A DNA stretch of 64,000 bases, taken from NCBI GenBank assembly GCA_963704875.1, contig CAVPIA010000005.1, positions 248,001 through 312,000 on the forward strand, in the 5' to 3' direction. This stretch comes from CAMYOC01 sp963704875. GTDB lineage: Bacteria > Pseudomonadota > Gammaproteobacteria > Steroidobacterales > XN24. Both the position numbers and the translations under genes were made by a program. This document shows positions 1 to 8,361 of the stretch, piece by piece (the first letter of the stretch is position 1; each line of letters starts with the position of its first letter). Below the pieces are notes generated by a model. The model did not search any database and was not told the DNA's origin. It saw nothing but the letters and a program-made list of their open reading frames with translations.

Positions 1-360
1 GGCGACCGTGAACTGGCCGCGGAACACCACGCTCTCGCCGAAGAATTCGTCCTCATGGATCTCGCCGGCCGGGAATACCGGCTCCCCCAGGCTGACATCA
101 GCTGCCAGGCTCTCGAAGGCAAAGCGCTTCTGATACAGGTAGTAGCCGGGTTCCACTGTCCAGTTGACATACAAAGTGCCGTCGCGGGCTTCCGCCGCGT
201 ACTGAAAAGCCTGATCTACCGGCAATGGCTCAGGCTGAGCGGCTGTTGCCGGCGAGGCTGCCAGCCACAAAAGCAGTGCCAGCGTCAGCATCGCGCGTGC
301 GGCCAGCGCCGATGGCGCGGACCGTGGCATTGCGAGCGGCGAGTGGCGGTAAATTCTCAT
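1..360 (-). CDS. dsbD: Thiol:disulfide interchange protein DsbD, N-terminal part (cut by window edge)
   Basis: Only the first 120 codons are present; the gene runs off the left edge. The start ATG is at 358-360 on the minus strand. A basic N-terminus and a hydrophobic stretch ending near AATA-A form a signal peptide around residues 22-40. The mature part begins with PLPVDQAF and contains a GYYLYQKRF-type strand and HEDEFFGES. These match the periplasmic alpha domain of DsbD, which passes electrons from the cytoplasm to periplasmic disulfide isomerases. The cutA-dsbD order is the same as in E. coli. The gene begins 4 bases after the cutA stop, so it is probably in the same transcript. The membrane and thioredoxin domains lie outside the window. 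Confidence 0.88.
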   Translation of the reverse strand, partial: MRIYRHSPLAMPRSAPSALAARAMLTLALLLWLAASPATAAQPEPLPVDQAFQYAAEARDGTLYVNWTVEPGYYLYQKRFAFESLAADVSLGEPVFPAGEIHEDEFFGESVVFRGQFTVA

Positions 361-364
361 TGAT

Positions 365-694
365 CTATTCCTGTGCCGCGACGGCATCATTGACCCATTG
401 CAGATAGCCGTCGTGGCCGGCGACAACGGGGACCGCCACGACCTCAGGCAAGTCGTAGGGGTGGTTTTGCCGGATCCAGGCGGTGATCTCCGGCAGGCGC
501 TCCGCCGCTGTTTTGATCATCATCATCGCCTCCTGATCCTGCTGGACCTTGTCCTGCCAGCGATATATCGAGCTGATACCGGGCACCACGTTGACACATG
601 CGGCCAATCCCGCGCCGACCAGGTGCTGCCCAAACTGCCTCGCAATGGCCTCGTCCGGGCACGTAATGAATACCATAATTATCTTATTTTTCAT
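365..694 (-). CDS. cutA: Divalent-cation tolerance protein CutA
   Basis: A 109-residue protein of normal CutA length. It has the family core: VFITCPDEAIA near the N-terminus, AACVNVVPGI, a YRW strand and a C-terminal HPYDLPEVVAVPV. CutA forms trimers linked to copper and other divalent metal tolerance; its exact role is not settled. An upstream in-frame start at 802 is ruled out because it lies outside the strong promoter at 741-768. The ATG at 694 (MKNKI) fits the family best, but no Shine-Dalgarno is visible before it. An internal ATG at 676 is the alternative. dsbD follows immediately. Confidence 0.9.
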   Translation of the reverse strand: MKNKIIMVFITCPDEAIARQFGQHLVGAGLAACVNVVPGISSIYRWQDKVQQDQEAMMMIKTAAERLPEITAWIRQNHPYDLPEVVAVPVVAGHDGYLQWVNDAVAAQE

Positions 695-740
695 TATCTT
701 ACAAGGAGGCTTCGGGTCCGTCTGGCGGCGCTGGCGATCC

Positions 741-768
741 AGCATAGCGGGCCCTGCGCCGGTGTCAA
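741..768 (-). promoter_or_regulatory. Sigma-70 promoter for cutA-dsbD
   Basis: Reading the minus strand, TTGACA (763-768) is followed after a 16-base spacer by TATGCT (741-746). This is a near-consensus promoter. The transcript would start about 40 bases before the cutA ATG. It is back to back with the groESL promoter. Confidence 0.65.
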
Positions 769-787
769 AAAAATCTTCCCGGTGACC

Positions 788-816
788 CTTGACTCTGACC
801 AAACCGCCCCTATTAT
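788..816 (+). promoter_or_regulatory. groESL promoter (sigma-70, possibly overlapping sigma-32)
   Basis: TTGACT (789-794) and TATTAT (811-816), separated by 16 bases, form a good sigma-70 promoter. The same DNA also reads CTTGACT (788) then CCCCTATT (807-814), which resembles the heat-shock sigma-32 pattern of CTTGAA plus CCCCAT. Which sigma factor is used cannot be decided by eye. Confidence 0.6.
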
Positions 817-842
817 TAGCACTCCTCAGGGGCGAGTGCTAA
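816..842 (+). promoter_or_regulatory. CIRCE operator (HrcA binding site) of groESL
   Basis: A perfect inverted repeat: TTAGCACTC (816-824), nine spacer bases, GAGTGCTAA (834-842). This equals the published CIRCE consensus exactly. It begins on the last base of the -10 box and covers the expected start site, so HrcA binding would block transcription. hrcA itself is not in the window. Confidence 0.95.
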
Positions 843-910
843 CAACTCGTTCCATTGTCATAGGGATTGGTTCCCCAATCTCAAAGAATGTTCCGAAGGA
901 GAAGCAACAG

Positions 911-1201
911 ATGAAAATTCGTCCCCTTCACGATCGCGTCGTGATCAAGCGCACTGAAGAAGAGCGTATGTCTGCCGGCGGTATTGTGATTCCGGATACT
1001 GCCACCGAGAAGCCGATCAAAGGCGAAGTCATTGCCGTTGGCAAAGGCAAGATCCTGGAAGGCGGCGATGTTCGCCCGCTGGATCTGAAAAAAGGCGACA
1101 AGGTCCTTTTCGGCAAATACAGCGGTACCGAAGTCAAGGTCGACGGGGAAGATTTCCTGGTCATGCGCGAAGACGACGTCATGGCCGTCATCGAGGGCTA
1201 A
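911..1201 (+). CDS. groES: Co-chaperonin GroES
   Basis: A 96-residue GroES of standard length. It begins MKIRPLHDRVVIKR, carries the mobile loop with SAGGIVIPDTA and ends with the EDDVMAVIEG strand. Seven copies form the lid on the GroEL folding cage. The ATG at 911 is chosen over the longer open frame because it follows AAGGAG (897-902) at good spacing and starts exactly where GroES proteins start. It is transcribed from the CIRCE-controlled promoter, with groEL 48 bases downstream. Confidence 0.98.
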   Translation: MKIRPLHDRVVIKRTEEERMSAGGIVIPDTATEKPIKGEVIAVGKGKILEGGDVRPLDLKKGDKVLFGKYSGTEVKVDGEDFLVMREDDVMAVIEG

Positions 1202-1249
1202 GGCCCGTCCCGTACCGAATCCGCAACGCAATTCAAGAGGTTTTTACGA

Positions 1250-2893
1250 ATGGCCGCTAAAGAAGTCAAATTCGGCGATGACGCACGTCAGCGCATGATG
1301 AGAGGCGTCAACGTACTTGCTGACGCTGTTAAAGTTACCCTCGGCCCCAAGGGCCGCAACGCCGTGCTCGAGAAGAGCTTCGGTGCGCCGACCATCACCA
1401 AGGATGGCGTATCCGTAGCCAAGGAAATCGAGCTGTCTGACCGCTTTGAGAACATGGGCGCGCAGATGGTGAAGGAAGTCGCGTCCCATACGTCCGATGA
1501 GGCGGGTGACGGCACCACTACCGCGACCGTGCTGGCCCAGGCCATCCTGCGTGAGGGCCAGAAGGCCGTCGCCGCGGGCATGAATCCGATGGATCTGAAG
1601 CGCGGCATCGACAAGGGCTCCGTGGCCGTGGTCGAAGGTCTGCGTGGTCTGTCCAAGCCCTGCGCCGACGACAAGGCGATCGCTCAGGTGGGCACCATAT
1701 CTGCCAACTCCGACGATAGCATCGGCAACATCATCGCCGACGCGATGGGCAAGGTTGGCAAGGAAGGCGTGATCACGGTTGAAGATGGCTCAGCCCTGGA
1801 GAATGAGCTGGATGTCGTTGAAGGCATGCAGTTTGATCGCGGCTACCTGTCACCTTATTTCATTAGCGACGCCCAGAGCCAGGCGGCGGAGCTGGATAAC
1901 CCGTACGTGCTGCTGCACGACAAGAAGGTCTCCAATATCCGCGAATTGCTGCCGCTGCTGGAGTCAGTAGCCAAGTCCGGCCGTCCGCTGCTGATCGTGG
2001 CCGAAGACTGCGAGGGTGAGGCACTGGCCACGCTGGTGGTCAACAATATCCGCGGTATCGTCAAGGTCTGCGCGGTCAAGGCCCCTGGTTTTGGCGATCG
2101 CCGCAAGGCGATGCTGGAGGACATTGCGGTCCTGACCGGTGCCACCGTGATCTCCGAAGAAGTTGGCCTGAGTCTTGAGAAGGCCACGCTGGCCGATCTG
2201 GGCGAAGCCAAGAAGATCCAGGTGACCAAGGAAAACACCACCATCATCGATGGCGCCGGCAAGCCCGACGTGATCAAGTCCCGGGTGGAGCAGATTCGCG
2301 TGCAGATTGAAGATGCGACCTCTGACTACGATCGTGAGAAGCTGCAGGAGCGGGTCGCCAAGCTCGCCGGCGGTGTCGCGGTGATCAAGGTTGGCGCAGC
2401 CACCGAGATCGAGATGAAGGAAAAGAAGGCTCGGGTCGAGGACGCATTGCATGCGACCCGCGCTGCGGTCGAAGAAGGCGTGGTGCCTGGCGGTGGTGTC
2501 GCACTGATCCGTTGTCTGGATCAGCTGAAGAAGCTCAAGGGCAGCAACGCCGATCAGGACATGGGTATCAGCATCCTGCGTCGTGCGATCGAAGAGCCGC
2601 TGCGCCAGATTGTCGGCAACGCCGGCGACGACGCCTCAGTGGTCCTGAACAAGGTCCGCGAAGGCAAGGGCAACTTCGGTTTCAACGCCGCGACCGGTGA
2701 ATACGGCGACATGCTGGAGATGGGTATCCTGGATCCGACCAAGGTCACCCGTCTGGCACTGCAGAACGCGACCTCCGTTGCTGGTCTGCTGTTGACCACC
2801 GAAGCGATGGTGGCCGAGCTGCCGAAGAAGGATGAGAGCGGTGGCGGCATGCCCGATATGGGTGGCATGGGTGGCATGGGCGGCATGATGTAA
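1250..2893 (+). CDS. groEL: Chaperonin GroEL
   Basis: A 547-residue 60-kDa chaperonin, full length. Visible signatures are the ATP-binding DGTTTATVLA near residue 87, the apical-domain segment around GYLSPYF, the AAVEEGVVPGGG chaperonin motif near residue 404, and a C-terminal Gly-Gly-Met tail of about 13 residues. It works with the GroES encoded just upstream to fold cytosolic proteins. Control is shared with groES. A 10-bp hairpin and then a rho-independent terminator follow. Confidence 0.99.
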   Translation: MAAKEVKFGDDARQRMMRGVNVLADAVKVTLGPKGRNAVLEKSFGAPTITKDGVSVAKEIELSDRFENMGAQMVKEVASHTSDEAGDGTTTATVLAQAILREGQKAVAAGMNPMDLKRGIDKGSVAVVEGLRGLSKPCADDKAIAQVGTISANSDDSIGNIIADAMGKVGKEGVITVEDGSALENELDVVEGMQFDRGYLSPYFISDAQSQAAELDNPYVLLHDKKVSNIRELLPLLESVAKSGRPLLIVAEDCEGEALATLVVNNIRGIVKVCAVKAPGFGDRRKAMLEDIAVLTGATVISEEVGLSLEKATLADLGEAKKIQVTKENTTIIDGAGKPDVIKSRVEQIRVQIEDATSDYDREKLQERVAKLAGGVAVIKVGAATEIEMKEKKARVEDALHATRAAVEEGVVPGGGVALIRCLDQLKKLKGSNADQDMGISILRRAIEEPLRQIVGNAGDDASVVLNKVREGKGNFGFNAATGEYGDMLEMGILDPTKVTRLALQNATSVAGLLLTTEAMVAELPKKDESGGGMPDMGGMGGMGGMM

Positions 2894-2907
2894 TCAGCCG
2901 TGCTGGC

Positions 2908-2939
2908 CCGGATTTGGCCCAAATTTGGACCAAATCCGG
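2908..2939 (+). repeat. 10-bp perfect hairpin after groEL
   Basis: CCGGATTTGG (2908-2917) and CCAAATCCGG (2930-2939) are perfect inverted arms around a 12-base loop, which itself contains CCAAATTTGG overlapping the left arm. No T-run follows, so it is not the terminator. It may protect the 3' end of the groESL mRNA. Confidence 0.6.
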
Positions 2940-2962
2940 AACCAAGTCGCTCAACCGAGTGT

Positions 2963-2993
2963 AAAAAGGCCCCGCTTCGGCGGGGCTTTTTTT
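2963..2993 (+). terminator. Rho-independent terminator of groESL
   Basis: Stem GCCCCGC (2969-2975), loop TTCG, stem GCGGGGC (2980-2986), then seven Ts (2987-2993), with five As before it. UUCG is a very stable tetraloop. Confidence 0.93.
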
Positions 2994-3013
2994 GTTCCCG
3001 GACCGCTCCTGAC

Positions 3014-3022
3014 TGCTATTCT
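3014..3022 (+). promoter_or_regulatory. Candidate extended -10 promoter for glnE
   Basis: TG-C-TATTCT (3014-3022) fits an extended -10 element 68 bases before the glnE start. No convincing -35 is seen at the usual distance. It sits just after the groESL terminator, where a new promoter is needed. Confidence 0.35.
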
Positions 3023-3089
3023 TGCAGCGGACTGAGCAGGACCGGATCGCGATCAGCCGCGAACAAGGGTCGACGACCAGGAAAGCAGC

Positions 3090-6011
3090 GTGAACAAACC
3101 CAGCGCGGAACATGGTGACACCCGGGCGGCGATAAGCGGTGCCCTGGACAAGATGCCGGAACCGCTTCGCGCTCCCGCGGCAGCGGGCTGGGCCACGCTG
3201 GTCGATGCGCAACCCGGTCTGGCACGGTCGATAGCGGCTAATGGTGACACACTTGTCGAGCTGTCGCGGGTGTGGGCGACCAGCGATTTCGTCCTCAGTC
3301 ATTGCCTCAGACACCCGTCGGAACTCGAATTCCTGATTGGCCCGGACGGAGCGAGGAAAGCCTGGCGGGCAGGAGAGCTGGCGACGGATCTGGCTTCGGC
3401 GACGGAGGCGGTGGCGGATGAGGCAGCTTGCCAGCGCACGCTGCGGCGTTTTCGTAGCAGACAATTGATGCGCGCCGCCTGGCGCGACCTGGCCGGTTTG
3501 AGCACGCTGGAAGAAACCCTGGGCCACGTCAGTGAAGTGGCCGATCTGTGCATTGCGAGTGCAGTCGATTTCGCCAGCGCGACCGTGGCTGCGGCTCACG
3601 GCGAGCCCACGGGCGCAGAAGGCGAGCCGCTGCGATTGATCGTTCTTGCGATGGGCAAGCTTGGCGGTAGAGAGCTGAATTTCTCCTCCGATATCGATCT
3701 CATATTCTTGTTCCCGAATGGCGGCATGACGGCCGGTCGGCGCCCACTCAGCTACGAACAGTTCTTTAACCGGGTCGGTCAGCGCGTGATCAGATTGCTG
3801 GATCAGATCACCGAGGACGGGCTGGCTTTTCGGGTCGACATGCGTCTTCGGCCGCTCGGGGACAGCGGCCCGCTGGCAGTCAGTTTGCCGGCCCTGGAAG
3901 ACTATCTCCAGCAGCACGGGCGGGCATGGGAGCGCTATGCCTATGTCAAGGCACGACCGGTCACCGGTTATCACGCCGGCATGGGCCTCTATTCGAACCT
4001 GCTCAGGCCTTTCGTCTACCGCCGCTATCTCGATTACGGTGTGTTTGGCTCGTTGCGCGAACTCAAACAACGGATCGAACTGGAAACCACCGAAGATGAA
4101 TCGCGTGGTGACATCAAGCGCGGTCCCGGCGGAATTCGGGAGATTGAGTTCATTGTGCAGTCATATCAGATCCTTCGCGGCGGCTCGGACCGCGATCTGC
4201 GCGAGCCGAACCTGTTGACGGTGCTACCCAGACTGGCCGCCGCGGGCCATCTGAACCAATCGGCCGCCGCTGAACTGGATGCCGCCTACAGGATTTTACG
4301 GCGAACAGAGAATCATCTGCAGGAATGGCAGGATGGGCAGGCTCACCGATTGCCATCCGACGAAACCGGACGTCTCCGACTGGCATTCTCAATGGGATTT
4401 GACGACTGGCCCGGCTTCGCTGAAGAACTGGATCGCCAGCGGGCCCGGGTCGAGATTCACTTTCGCGATGCGGTCATCGGCGAGACGCCACAGTCGACCG
4501 AACGGGCCGGCGACCCGGTGCAACAGGTGTGGGATGGCGCCGTGGATCCGGACCGCGCCGGGAGGATTTTGACCGCGCAGGGCTATCGTGATCCGGATCG
4601 TGCCCTGGCAGCCATTCGTGCGATGCATGACGCCGGGTTTTTGCGCCGACTGGACGAGGCCGGGCGCCAGCGTCTCGACGCCTTGATGCCGGCAACCATC
4701 AGACTGGCAGCAAGTCACGATGCAGCGGAGCAGGTGCTGGAGCGCCTGCTGGGGGTGCTGCATGCAGTTGGATTGCGCTCAGCGTATTTTGCCCTTCTCA
4801 ATGAGAATCCGGCGGCGCTTGAGCACCTGGCTTTGCTTTGCGCACAAAGCGAATTCCTGGTCCGCCAGGTGGAGCGGCACCCGCTGCTGCTGGATGAACT
4901 GATCGATCCGCGGGTGTTCGCCACCCTGCCTGATCGCGGCCAGCTGCTGAAAGATCTGCGCGAACGCCTCGGTCCATTGCGCGAAGATGAACTGGAAGCG
5001 CAAATGGAGACATTGCGCCAGTTTCAGCGCAGCGCGATGTTCCTGGTTGCCGTGGCGGATCTCAGCGGCAAGTTGCCGGTGATGAAGGTCAGCGACCGTC
5101 TTACCGAAATTGCCGAGGCCGTGCTCGAGATCGCTATTCAGATTGCCTGGCAGCAAACCACCGGCCGTTATGGTGTGCCTCGTTGCGGCTGCGGCGAGCA
5201 GCGGCGTGACAGCGGTTTCGCGGTGATCGGCTATGGCAAATTGGGGGGGCTCGAGCTCGGCTATGGATCAGATCTCGACCTGGTATTCGTACACGACTCC
5301 GAAGGAGAGGAGCAGCACACGGATGGCCCGGAGTCGGTGGACAACGGGCTGTTTTTTGGTCGCCTTACCCGCAGACTGGTTCATTTGCTGAGTACTCAGA
5401 CTGCATCGGGCCTGCTTTACGAAGTCGATACCCGACTGCGTCCCAGCGGCAAGGGTGGACTACTGGTCACCAGTCTTGGCGCCTTCGAGCGTTACCAGAC
5501 CGGCGAAGCATGGACCTGGGAGCATCAGGCTCTGCTACGCGCGCGGGCGGTGGCTGGGGACGTGTCGGTGCGAGAGCAGTTCGAGGCAATCCGGCAACGC
5601 GTACTGGGTCAAAGTGTCCGGCTCGAATCGTTGCGCGACGATGTCGCGCGGATGCGCGCGCGGATGCTTTCCGAACACGCCAGCAAGGACGCTGATGTGT
5701 TCGACATCAAAGCGGATCGGGGCGGTATCGGCGATATCGAGTTCATGGTCCAGTACTGGGTTTTGAGCCGGGCCAGGGAATATCCGTCATTGACGCAGTT
5801 CTCTGACAACGTCAGGCAGCTGGAAGCCCTGGTCGATGCCGGCCTGATGGATCGGGACCTGGCAGAGCGTCTGCGCGGCACTTATCTGAGTTACCGGACA
5901 CGATTGCATCAATTGTTCCTTGACGGCCAGCAGGGTCGCGTCCCCGGGGACGATTTCGCCGCGGAACGTGCCTTTGTCAGCGGCTTGTGGCGCGACACCA
6001 TGGAGTCCTGA
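3090..6011 (+). CDS. glnE: Bifunctional glutamine synthetase adenylyltransferase/deadenylase GlnE
   Basis: A 973-residue protein, close to the 946 residues of E. coli GlnE. It has two nucleotidyltransferase domains in tandem, each with a GG-x-EL...SD-x-D motif: residues 192-203 (D201, D203) in the N-terminal deadenylylating half, and residues 719-730 (D728, D730) in the C-terminal adenylylating half. The enzyme adds AMP to, or removes it from, glutamine synthetase according to the PII state, so it couples nitrogen status to glutamine production. The start is GTG at 3090 behind AGGAAA. No other nitrogen gene is adjacent. Confidence 0.97.
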   Translation: MNKPSAEHGDTRAAISGALDKMPEPLRAPAAAGWATLVDAQPGLARSIAANGDTLVELSRVWATSDFVLSHCLRHPSELEFLIGPDGARKAWRAGELATDLASATEAVADEAACQRTLRRFRSRQLMRAAWRDLAGLSTLEETLGHVSEVADLCIASAVDFASATVAAAHGEPTGAEGEPLRLIVLAMGKLGGRELNFSSDIDLIFLFPNGGMTAGRRPLSYEQFFNRVGQRVIRLLDQITEDGLAFRVDMRLRPLGDSGPLAVSLPALEDYLQQHGRAWERYAYVKARPVTGYHAGMGLYSNLLRPFVYRRYLDYGVFGSLRELKQRIELETTEDESRGDIKRGPGGIREIEFIVQSYQILRGGSDRDLREPNLLTVLPRLAAAGHLNQSAAAELDAAYRILRRTENHLQEWQDGQAHRLPSDETGRLRLAFSMGFDDWPGFAEELDRQRARVEIHFRDAVIGETPQSTERAGDPVQQVWDGAVDPDRAGRILTAQGYRDPDRALAAIRAMHDAGFLRRLDEAGRQRLDALMPATIRLAASHDAAEQVLERLLGVLHAVGLRSAYFALLNENPAALEHLALLCAQSEFLVRQVERHPLLLDELIDPRVFATLPDRGQLLKDLRERLGPLREDELEAQMETLRQFQRSAMFLVAVADLSGKLPVMKVSDRLTEIAEAVLEIAIQIAWQQTTGRYGVPRCGCGEQRRDSGFAVIGYGKLGGLELGYGSDLDLVFVHDSEGEEQHTDGPESVDNGLFFGRLTRRLVHLLSTQTASGLLYEVDTRLRPSGKGGLLVTSLGAFERYQTGEAWTWEHQALLRARAVAGDVSVREQFEAIRQRVLGQSVRLESLRDDVARMRARMLSEHASKDADVFDIKADRGGIGDIEFMVQYWVLSRAREYPSLTQFSDNVRQLEALVDAGLMDRDLAERLRGTYLSYRTRLHQLFLDGQQGRVPGDDFAAERAFVSGLWRDTMES

Positions 6012-6025
6012 TTCGGGCTGACGGC

Positions 6026-6034
6026 TGCTATAAT
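6026..6034 (+). promoter_or_regulatory. Extended -10 promoter before the LPS-core run
   Basis: TG-C-TATAAT (6026-6034) is a perfect extended -10 element, 15 bases after the glnE stop and 32 bases before the next ATG. No clear -35 is visible, which extended -10 promoters can do without. It probably drives the zinc-finger gene and the LPS genes after it. Confidence 0.55.
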
Positions 6035-6066
6035 CGCGACGATTCAACTGACCCCAGAGCACAGCA

Positions 6067-6273
6067 ATGTCGAGCCCCGAGGAAACCGTGCAGGCGAACG
6101 CGGAAAACCGTTATCAGGTCACTGCCGCCGATCTGCCGCTGTCGTGTCCGATGCCCGGTATGAGTTTGTGGAATTCACATCCCAAGGTCTATCTGCCTGT
6201 CGAGGCCACCGGGGAAGCGAAATGCCCTTATTGCGGAGCACTCTATGTGATGGCCGGAGGCGATCCGTCCTAA
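6067..6273 (+). CDS. Small zinc-finger (zf-CHCC) protein
   Basis: A 68-residue protein with the CHCC zinc-site pattern: C27, H38, C53 and C56, within LSCPMPG, NSHPKVYL and KCPYCGALY. The same fold is found in a small accessory subunit of complex I and in many short proteobacterial proteins of unknown role. In related genomes it often lies near ilvE and heptosyltransferase genes (from memory). Here no ilvE lies between glnE and this gene. A zinc-binding role is a family-level inference only. Confidence 0.8.
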   Translation: MSSPEETVQANAENRYQVTAADLPLSCPMPGMSLWNSHPKVYLPVEATGEAKCPYCGALYVMAGGDPS

Positions 6274-6304
6274 GCGCCTCGCTGCGCGGGATACACGCGC
6301 CGGG

Positions 6305-7408
6305 GTGGGGCAGGTGAACTTGCCATCCGTACCTGACACGGAAAACGGTGTTCACTGGCGAGTGTGTCACGTCAATCTCGCGCGGGGTTTTCGCGGCGGC
6401 GAAAGGCAAACAGAATTGTTGGCCCATGGCCTGGCCGGCCTGGGCGTTTCGCAAACACTGGTTGTCCGGGCGGGCGAACCGCTGGCCTCGCGTCTGAGTA
6501 CGCTTGCTGATCTGAGAGTCACGCCGGTAAGAAACTCCCTGAGCGCAGCGATCGCGATCGGCCGGGCGGATCTGATCCATGTCCACGAGGGTCGCAGCCT
6601 TCGCAGCGCATGGCTGAACAGCAGGGTGACCGGCACGCCTTATCTGATCACCCGACGGGTGCTCAGCATTCCGCGACGGCATTGGCTCAACCGCAATATG
6701 TATCACCGCGCCGCCGCCGTTGCGGTACTCAGCAAAGCCGTGGGAACCGCAGTTCGAAGTCTGGATGCGACTGTCGATTGCTGCGTTATCCCCAGCGCCG
6801 CCAGCGCCGAGCCGGCCTCCCCAGGGGCGATCGATGCGCTTCGTGCCAGCTGGGGAGGGGAATTCGTCATCGGGCATATTGGTGCGCTGGATGACAAGGA
6901 CAAGGGTCAGCATCAAATCATCGAGATCGCGCGTCTGCTGTGCGACTCGCATCCTGAGCTGCGGTTCGTGCTGGTCGGCGGCGGGCCGGACGAAGCCGGC
7001 CTCAGGGCCGCGGCCAGCGGGCTGCCCTCGGTGCATTTCGCTGGCCATACAGAACATGTTGGCGATTATCTGGGTGCATTCGATCTGTTCCTGTTTCCGT
7101 CGCGGCGCGAAGGTCTCGGCTCTATACTGATTGACGCCATGGCATCCGGCCTGCCGGTCGTGGCGAGCCGGGTCGGTGGCATTCCGGAGCTGATTGAAGA
7201 CGGAGTCAACGGTTGCCTGCTCGAGGTCAATGATGTCCCGGGCATGGCCCAGGTCCTTTGCGCGCTTGCCGGCGATCCGGCCAGACGCGCACAGATGATC
7301 AAGGCCAACCGGCTGCGGGCGAGCGAATTCTCGGCCGCAGTGATGACCGAACGCTACCTTGAAATGTATCGTCGGATCACCGGCGGACCGCACGGGGAGA
7401 CAGGATGA
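6305..7408 (+). CDS. Family 4 (GT-B) glycosyltransferase, probably LPS core
   Basis: A 367-residue retaining glycosyltransferase. The N-terminal half has a GGxER-type acceptor loop (FRGGERQTELL). The C-terminal half carries HIGALDDKDKGQ, LVGGGPDEAGL and the nucleotide-sugar motif SRREGLGSILIDAMASG, whose two glutamates are spaced as in family GT4. It overlaps the hldD start by 4 bases (ATGA), so it is probably an LPS inner- or outer-core sugar transferase, but donor and acceptor are unknown. The start is GTG at 6305; GTG 6314, directly after GGGGCAG, is an equally good choice. Confidence 0.85.
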   Translation: MGQVNLPSVPDTENGVHWRVCHVNLARGFRGGERQTELLAHGLAGLGVSQTLVVRAGEPLASRLSTLADLRVTPVRNSLSAAIAIGRADLIHVHEGRSLRSAWLNSRVTGTPYLITRRVLSIPRRHWLNRNMYHRAAAVAVLSKAVGTAVRSLDATVDCCVIPSAASAEPASPGAIDALRASWGGEFVIGHIGALDDKDKGQHQIIEIARLLCDSHPELRFVLVGGGPDEAGLRAAASGLPSVHFAGHTEHVGDYLGAFDLFLFPSRREGLGSILIDAMASGLPVVASRVGGIPELIEDGVNGCLLEVNDVPGMAQVLCALAGDPARRAQMIKANRLRASEFSAAVMTERYLEMYRRITGGPHGETG

Positions 7409-8361
7409 TTATCGTAACCGGTGGCGCTGGCTTTATCGGCAGCAACCTCGTACGCGCGCTCAACCAGCGCGGGGAAACCGACATCCTGGTGGTGGACGAT
7501 CTGAGTGACGGCAGCAAATTCGCCAATCTCGCGGATTGCGAGCTCGCAGATTATGAAGACAAGGACGCATTCCGCCAGTATTTGAGTAGCCGTGGTCTGC
7601 CGTCTTCGATCCGGGCGGTACTGCATCAGGGCGCCTGTACCGACACAACTGAATGGGACGGGCGTCTGATGCTCGACCAGAACTTCACGGTTTCCCGGGA
7701 ATGGTTGCATGCCTGTCTGCACAGTCAGGTGCCATTGATTTACGCTTCTTCAGCCGCCACTTACGGTCTCGGTCCGGTATTCCAGGAGAAGCCTGAACAC
7801 GAACATCCGTTAAACGTATACGGCTACTCGAAACTACTCTTCGATCAGTATGTGCGGCGGCTGAACGAGCCCGGCAGCCAGGTTCTGGGCTTGCGCTATT
7901 TCAATGTCTATGGTCCCCGCGAAGCGCACAAGAAGAGCATGGCCAGTGTGGTCTGGCATTTTCACAATCAACTGTGTGCCGACGGCGAAGTGTGTTTGTT
8001 CGAAGGATCGGACGGCTATAGCGATGGGGAACAATCCAGGGACTTCGTCTACGTCGACGACATAGCCAGCGTGGTCATGCATTTCCTGGACCGGCCGGAG
8101 ATATCCGGCATTTTCAATGCGGGCACCGGTCGGGCGCAGAGTTTCAATGACATCGCCACTGCGGTCATCAAATGGCATGGCCACGGCCGCATCCGCTACA
8201 TCCCGTTCCCGGAACACCTGCGCGGCCATTACCAGAGCTACACCCGGGCGGATATCCGGGGCTTGCGTGACACCGGCTACCGGGACGCCTTCATGAGCGT
8301 GGAGGAGGGTGTTGCCGCTTATCTGGACGCCATCGGTCAAGAGATGCCGGCGGATGCCTGA
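7405..8361 (+). CDS. hldD: ADP-L-glycero-D-manno-heptose-6-epimerase
   Basis: A 318-residue short-chain dehydrogenase-type epimerase. The N-terminus MIIVTGGAGFIGSN is the NADP-binding Rossmann motif; YASSAATYG and YGYSK-type segments give the catalytic Ser and Tyr-x3-Lys (YSKLLFD). GREAHKK-like and LRYFNVYGPRE segments are typical of HldD. It makes the final ADP-heptose used in the LPS inner core. It overlaps the upstream glycosyltransferase (ATGA) and the downstream waaF (8 bases). HldE, which makes the precursor, is encoded at 11271. Confidence 0.96.
   Translation: MIIVTGGAGFIGSNLVRALNQRGETDILVVDDLSDGSKFANLADCELADYEDKDAFRQYLSSRGLPSSIRAVLHQGACTDTTEWDGRLMLDQNFTVSREWLHACLHSQVPLIYASSAATYGLGPVFQEKPEHEHPLNVYGYSKLLFDQYVRRLNEPGSQVLGLRYFNVYGPREAHKKSMASVVWHFHNQLCADGEVCLFEGSDGYSDGEQSRDFVYVDDIASVVMHFLDRPEISGIFNAGTGRAQSFNDIATAVIKWHGHGRIRYIPFPEHLRGHYQSYTRADIRGLRDTGYRDAFMSVEEGVAAYLDAIGQEMPADA

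Noticed and set aside
701..710. AAGGAGG-like ribosome site on the plus strand
   Set aside because: No ATG, GTG or TTG stands at a usable distance; it is the complement of the cutA leader.
2745..4070. 441-codon open frame on the minus strand across the groEL end and glnE start
   Set aside because: It runs antisense through two certain genes and across a terminator. Long antisense frames are expected at this GC content, and its protein has no recognisable motif.
6119..7393. 424-codon minus-strand open frame
   Set aside because: It is antisense to the zinc-finger gene and the GT4 glycosyltransferase, both of which have family motifs; the shadow has none.
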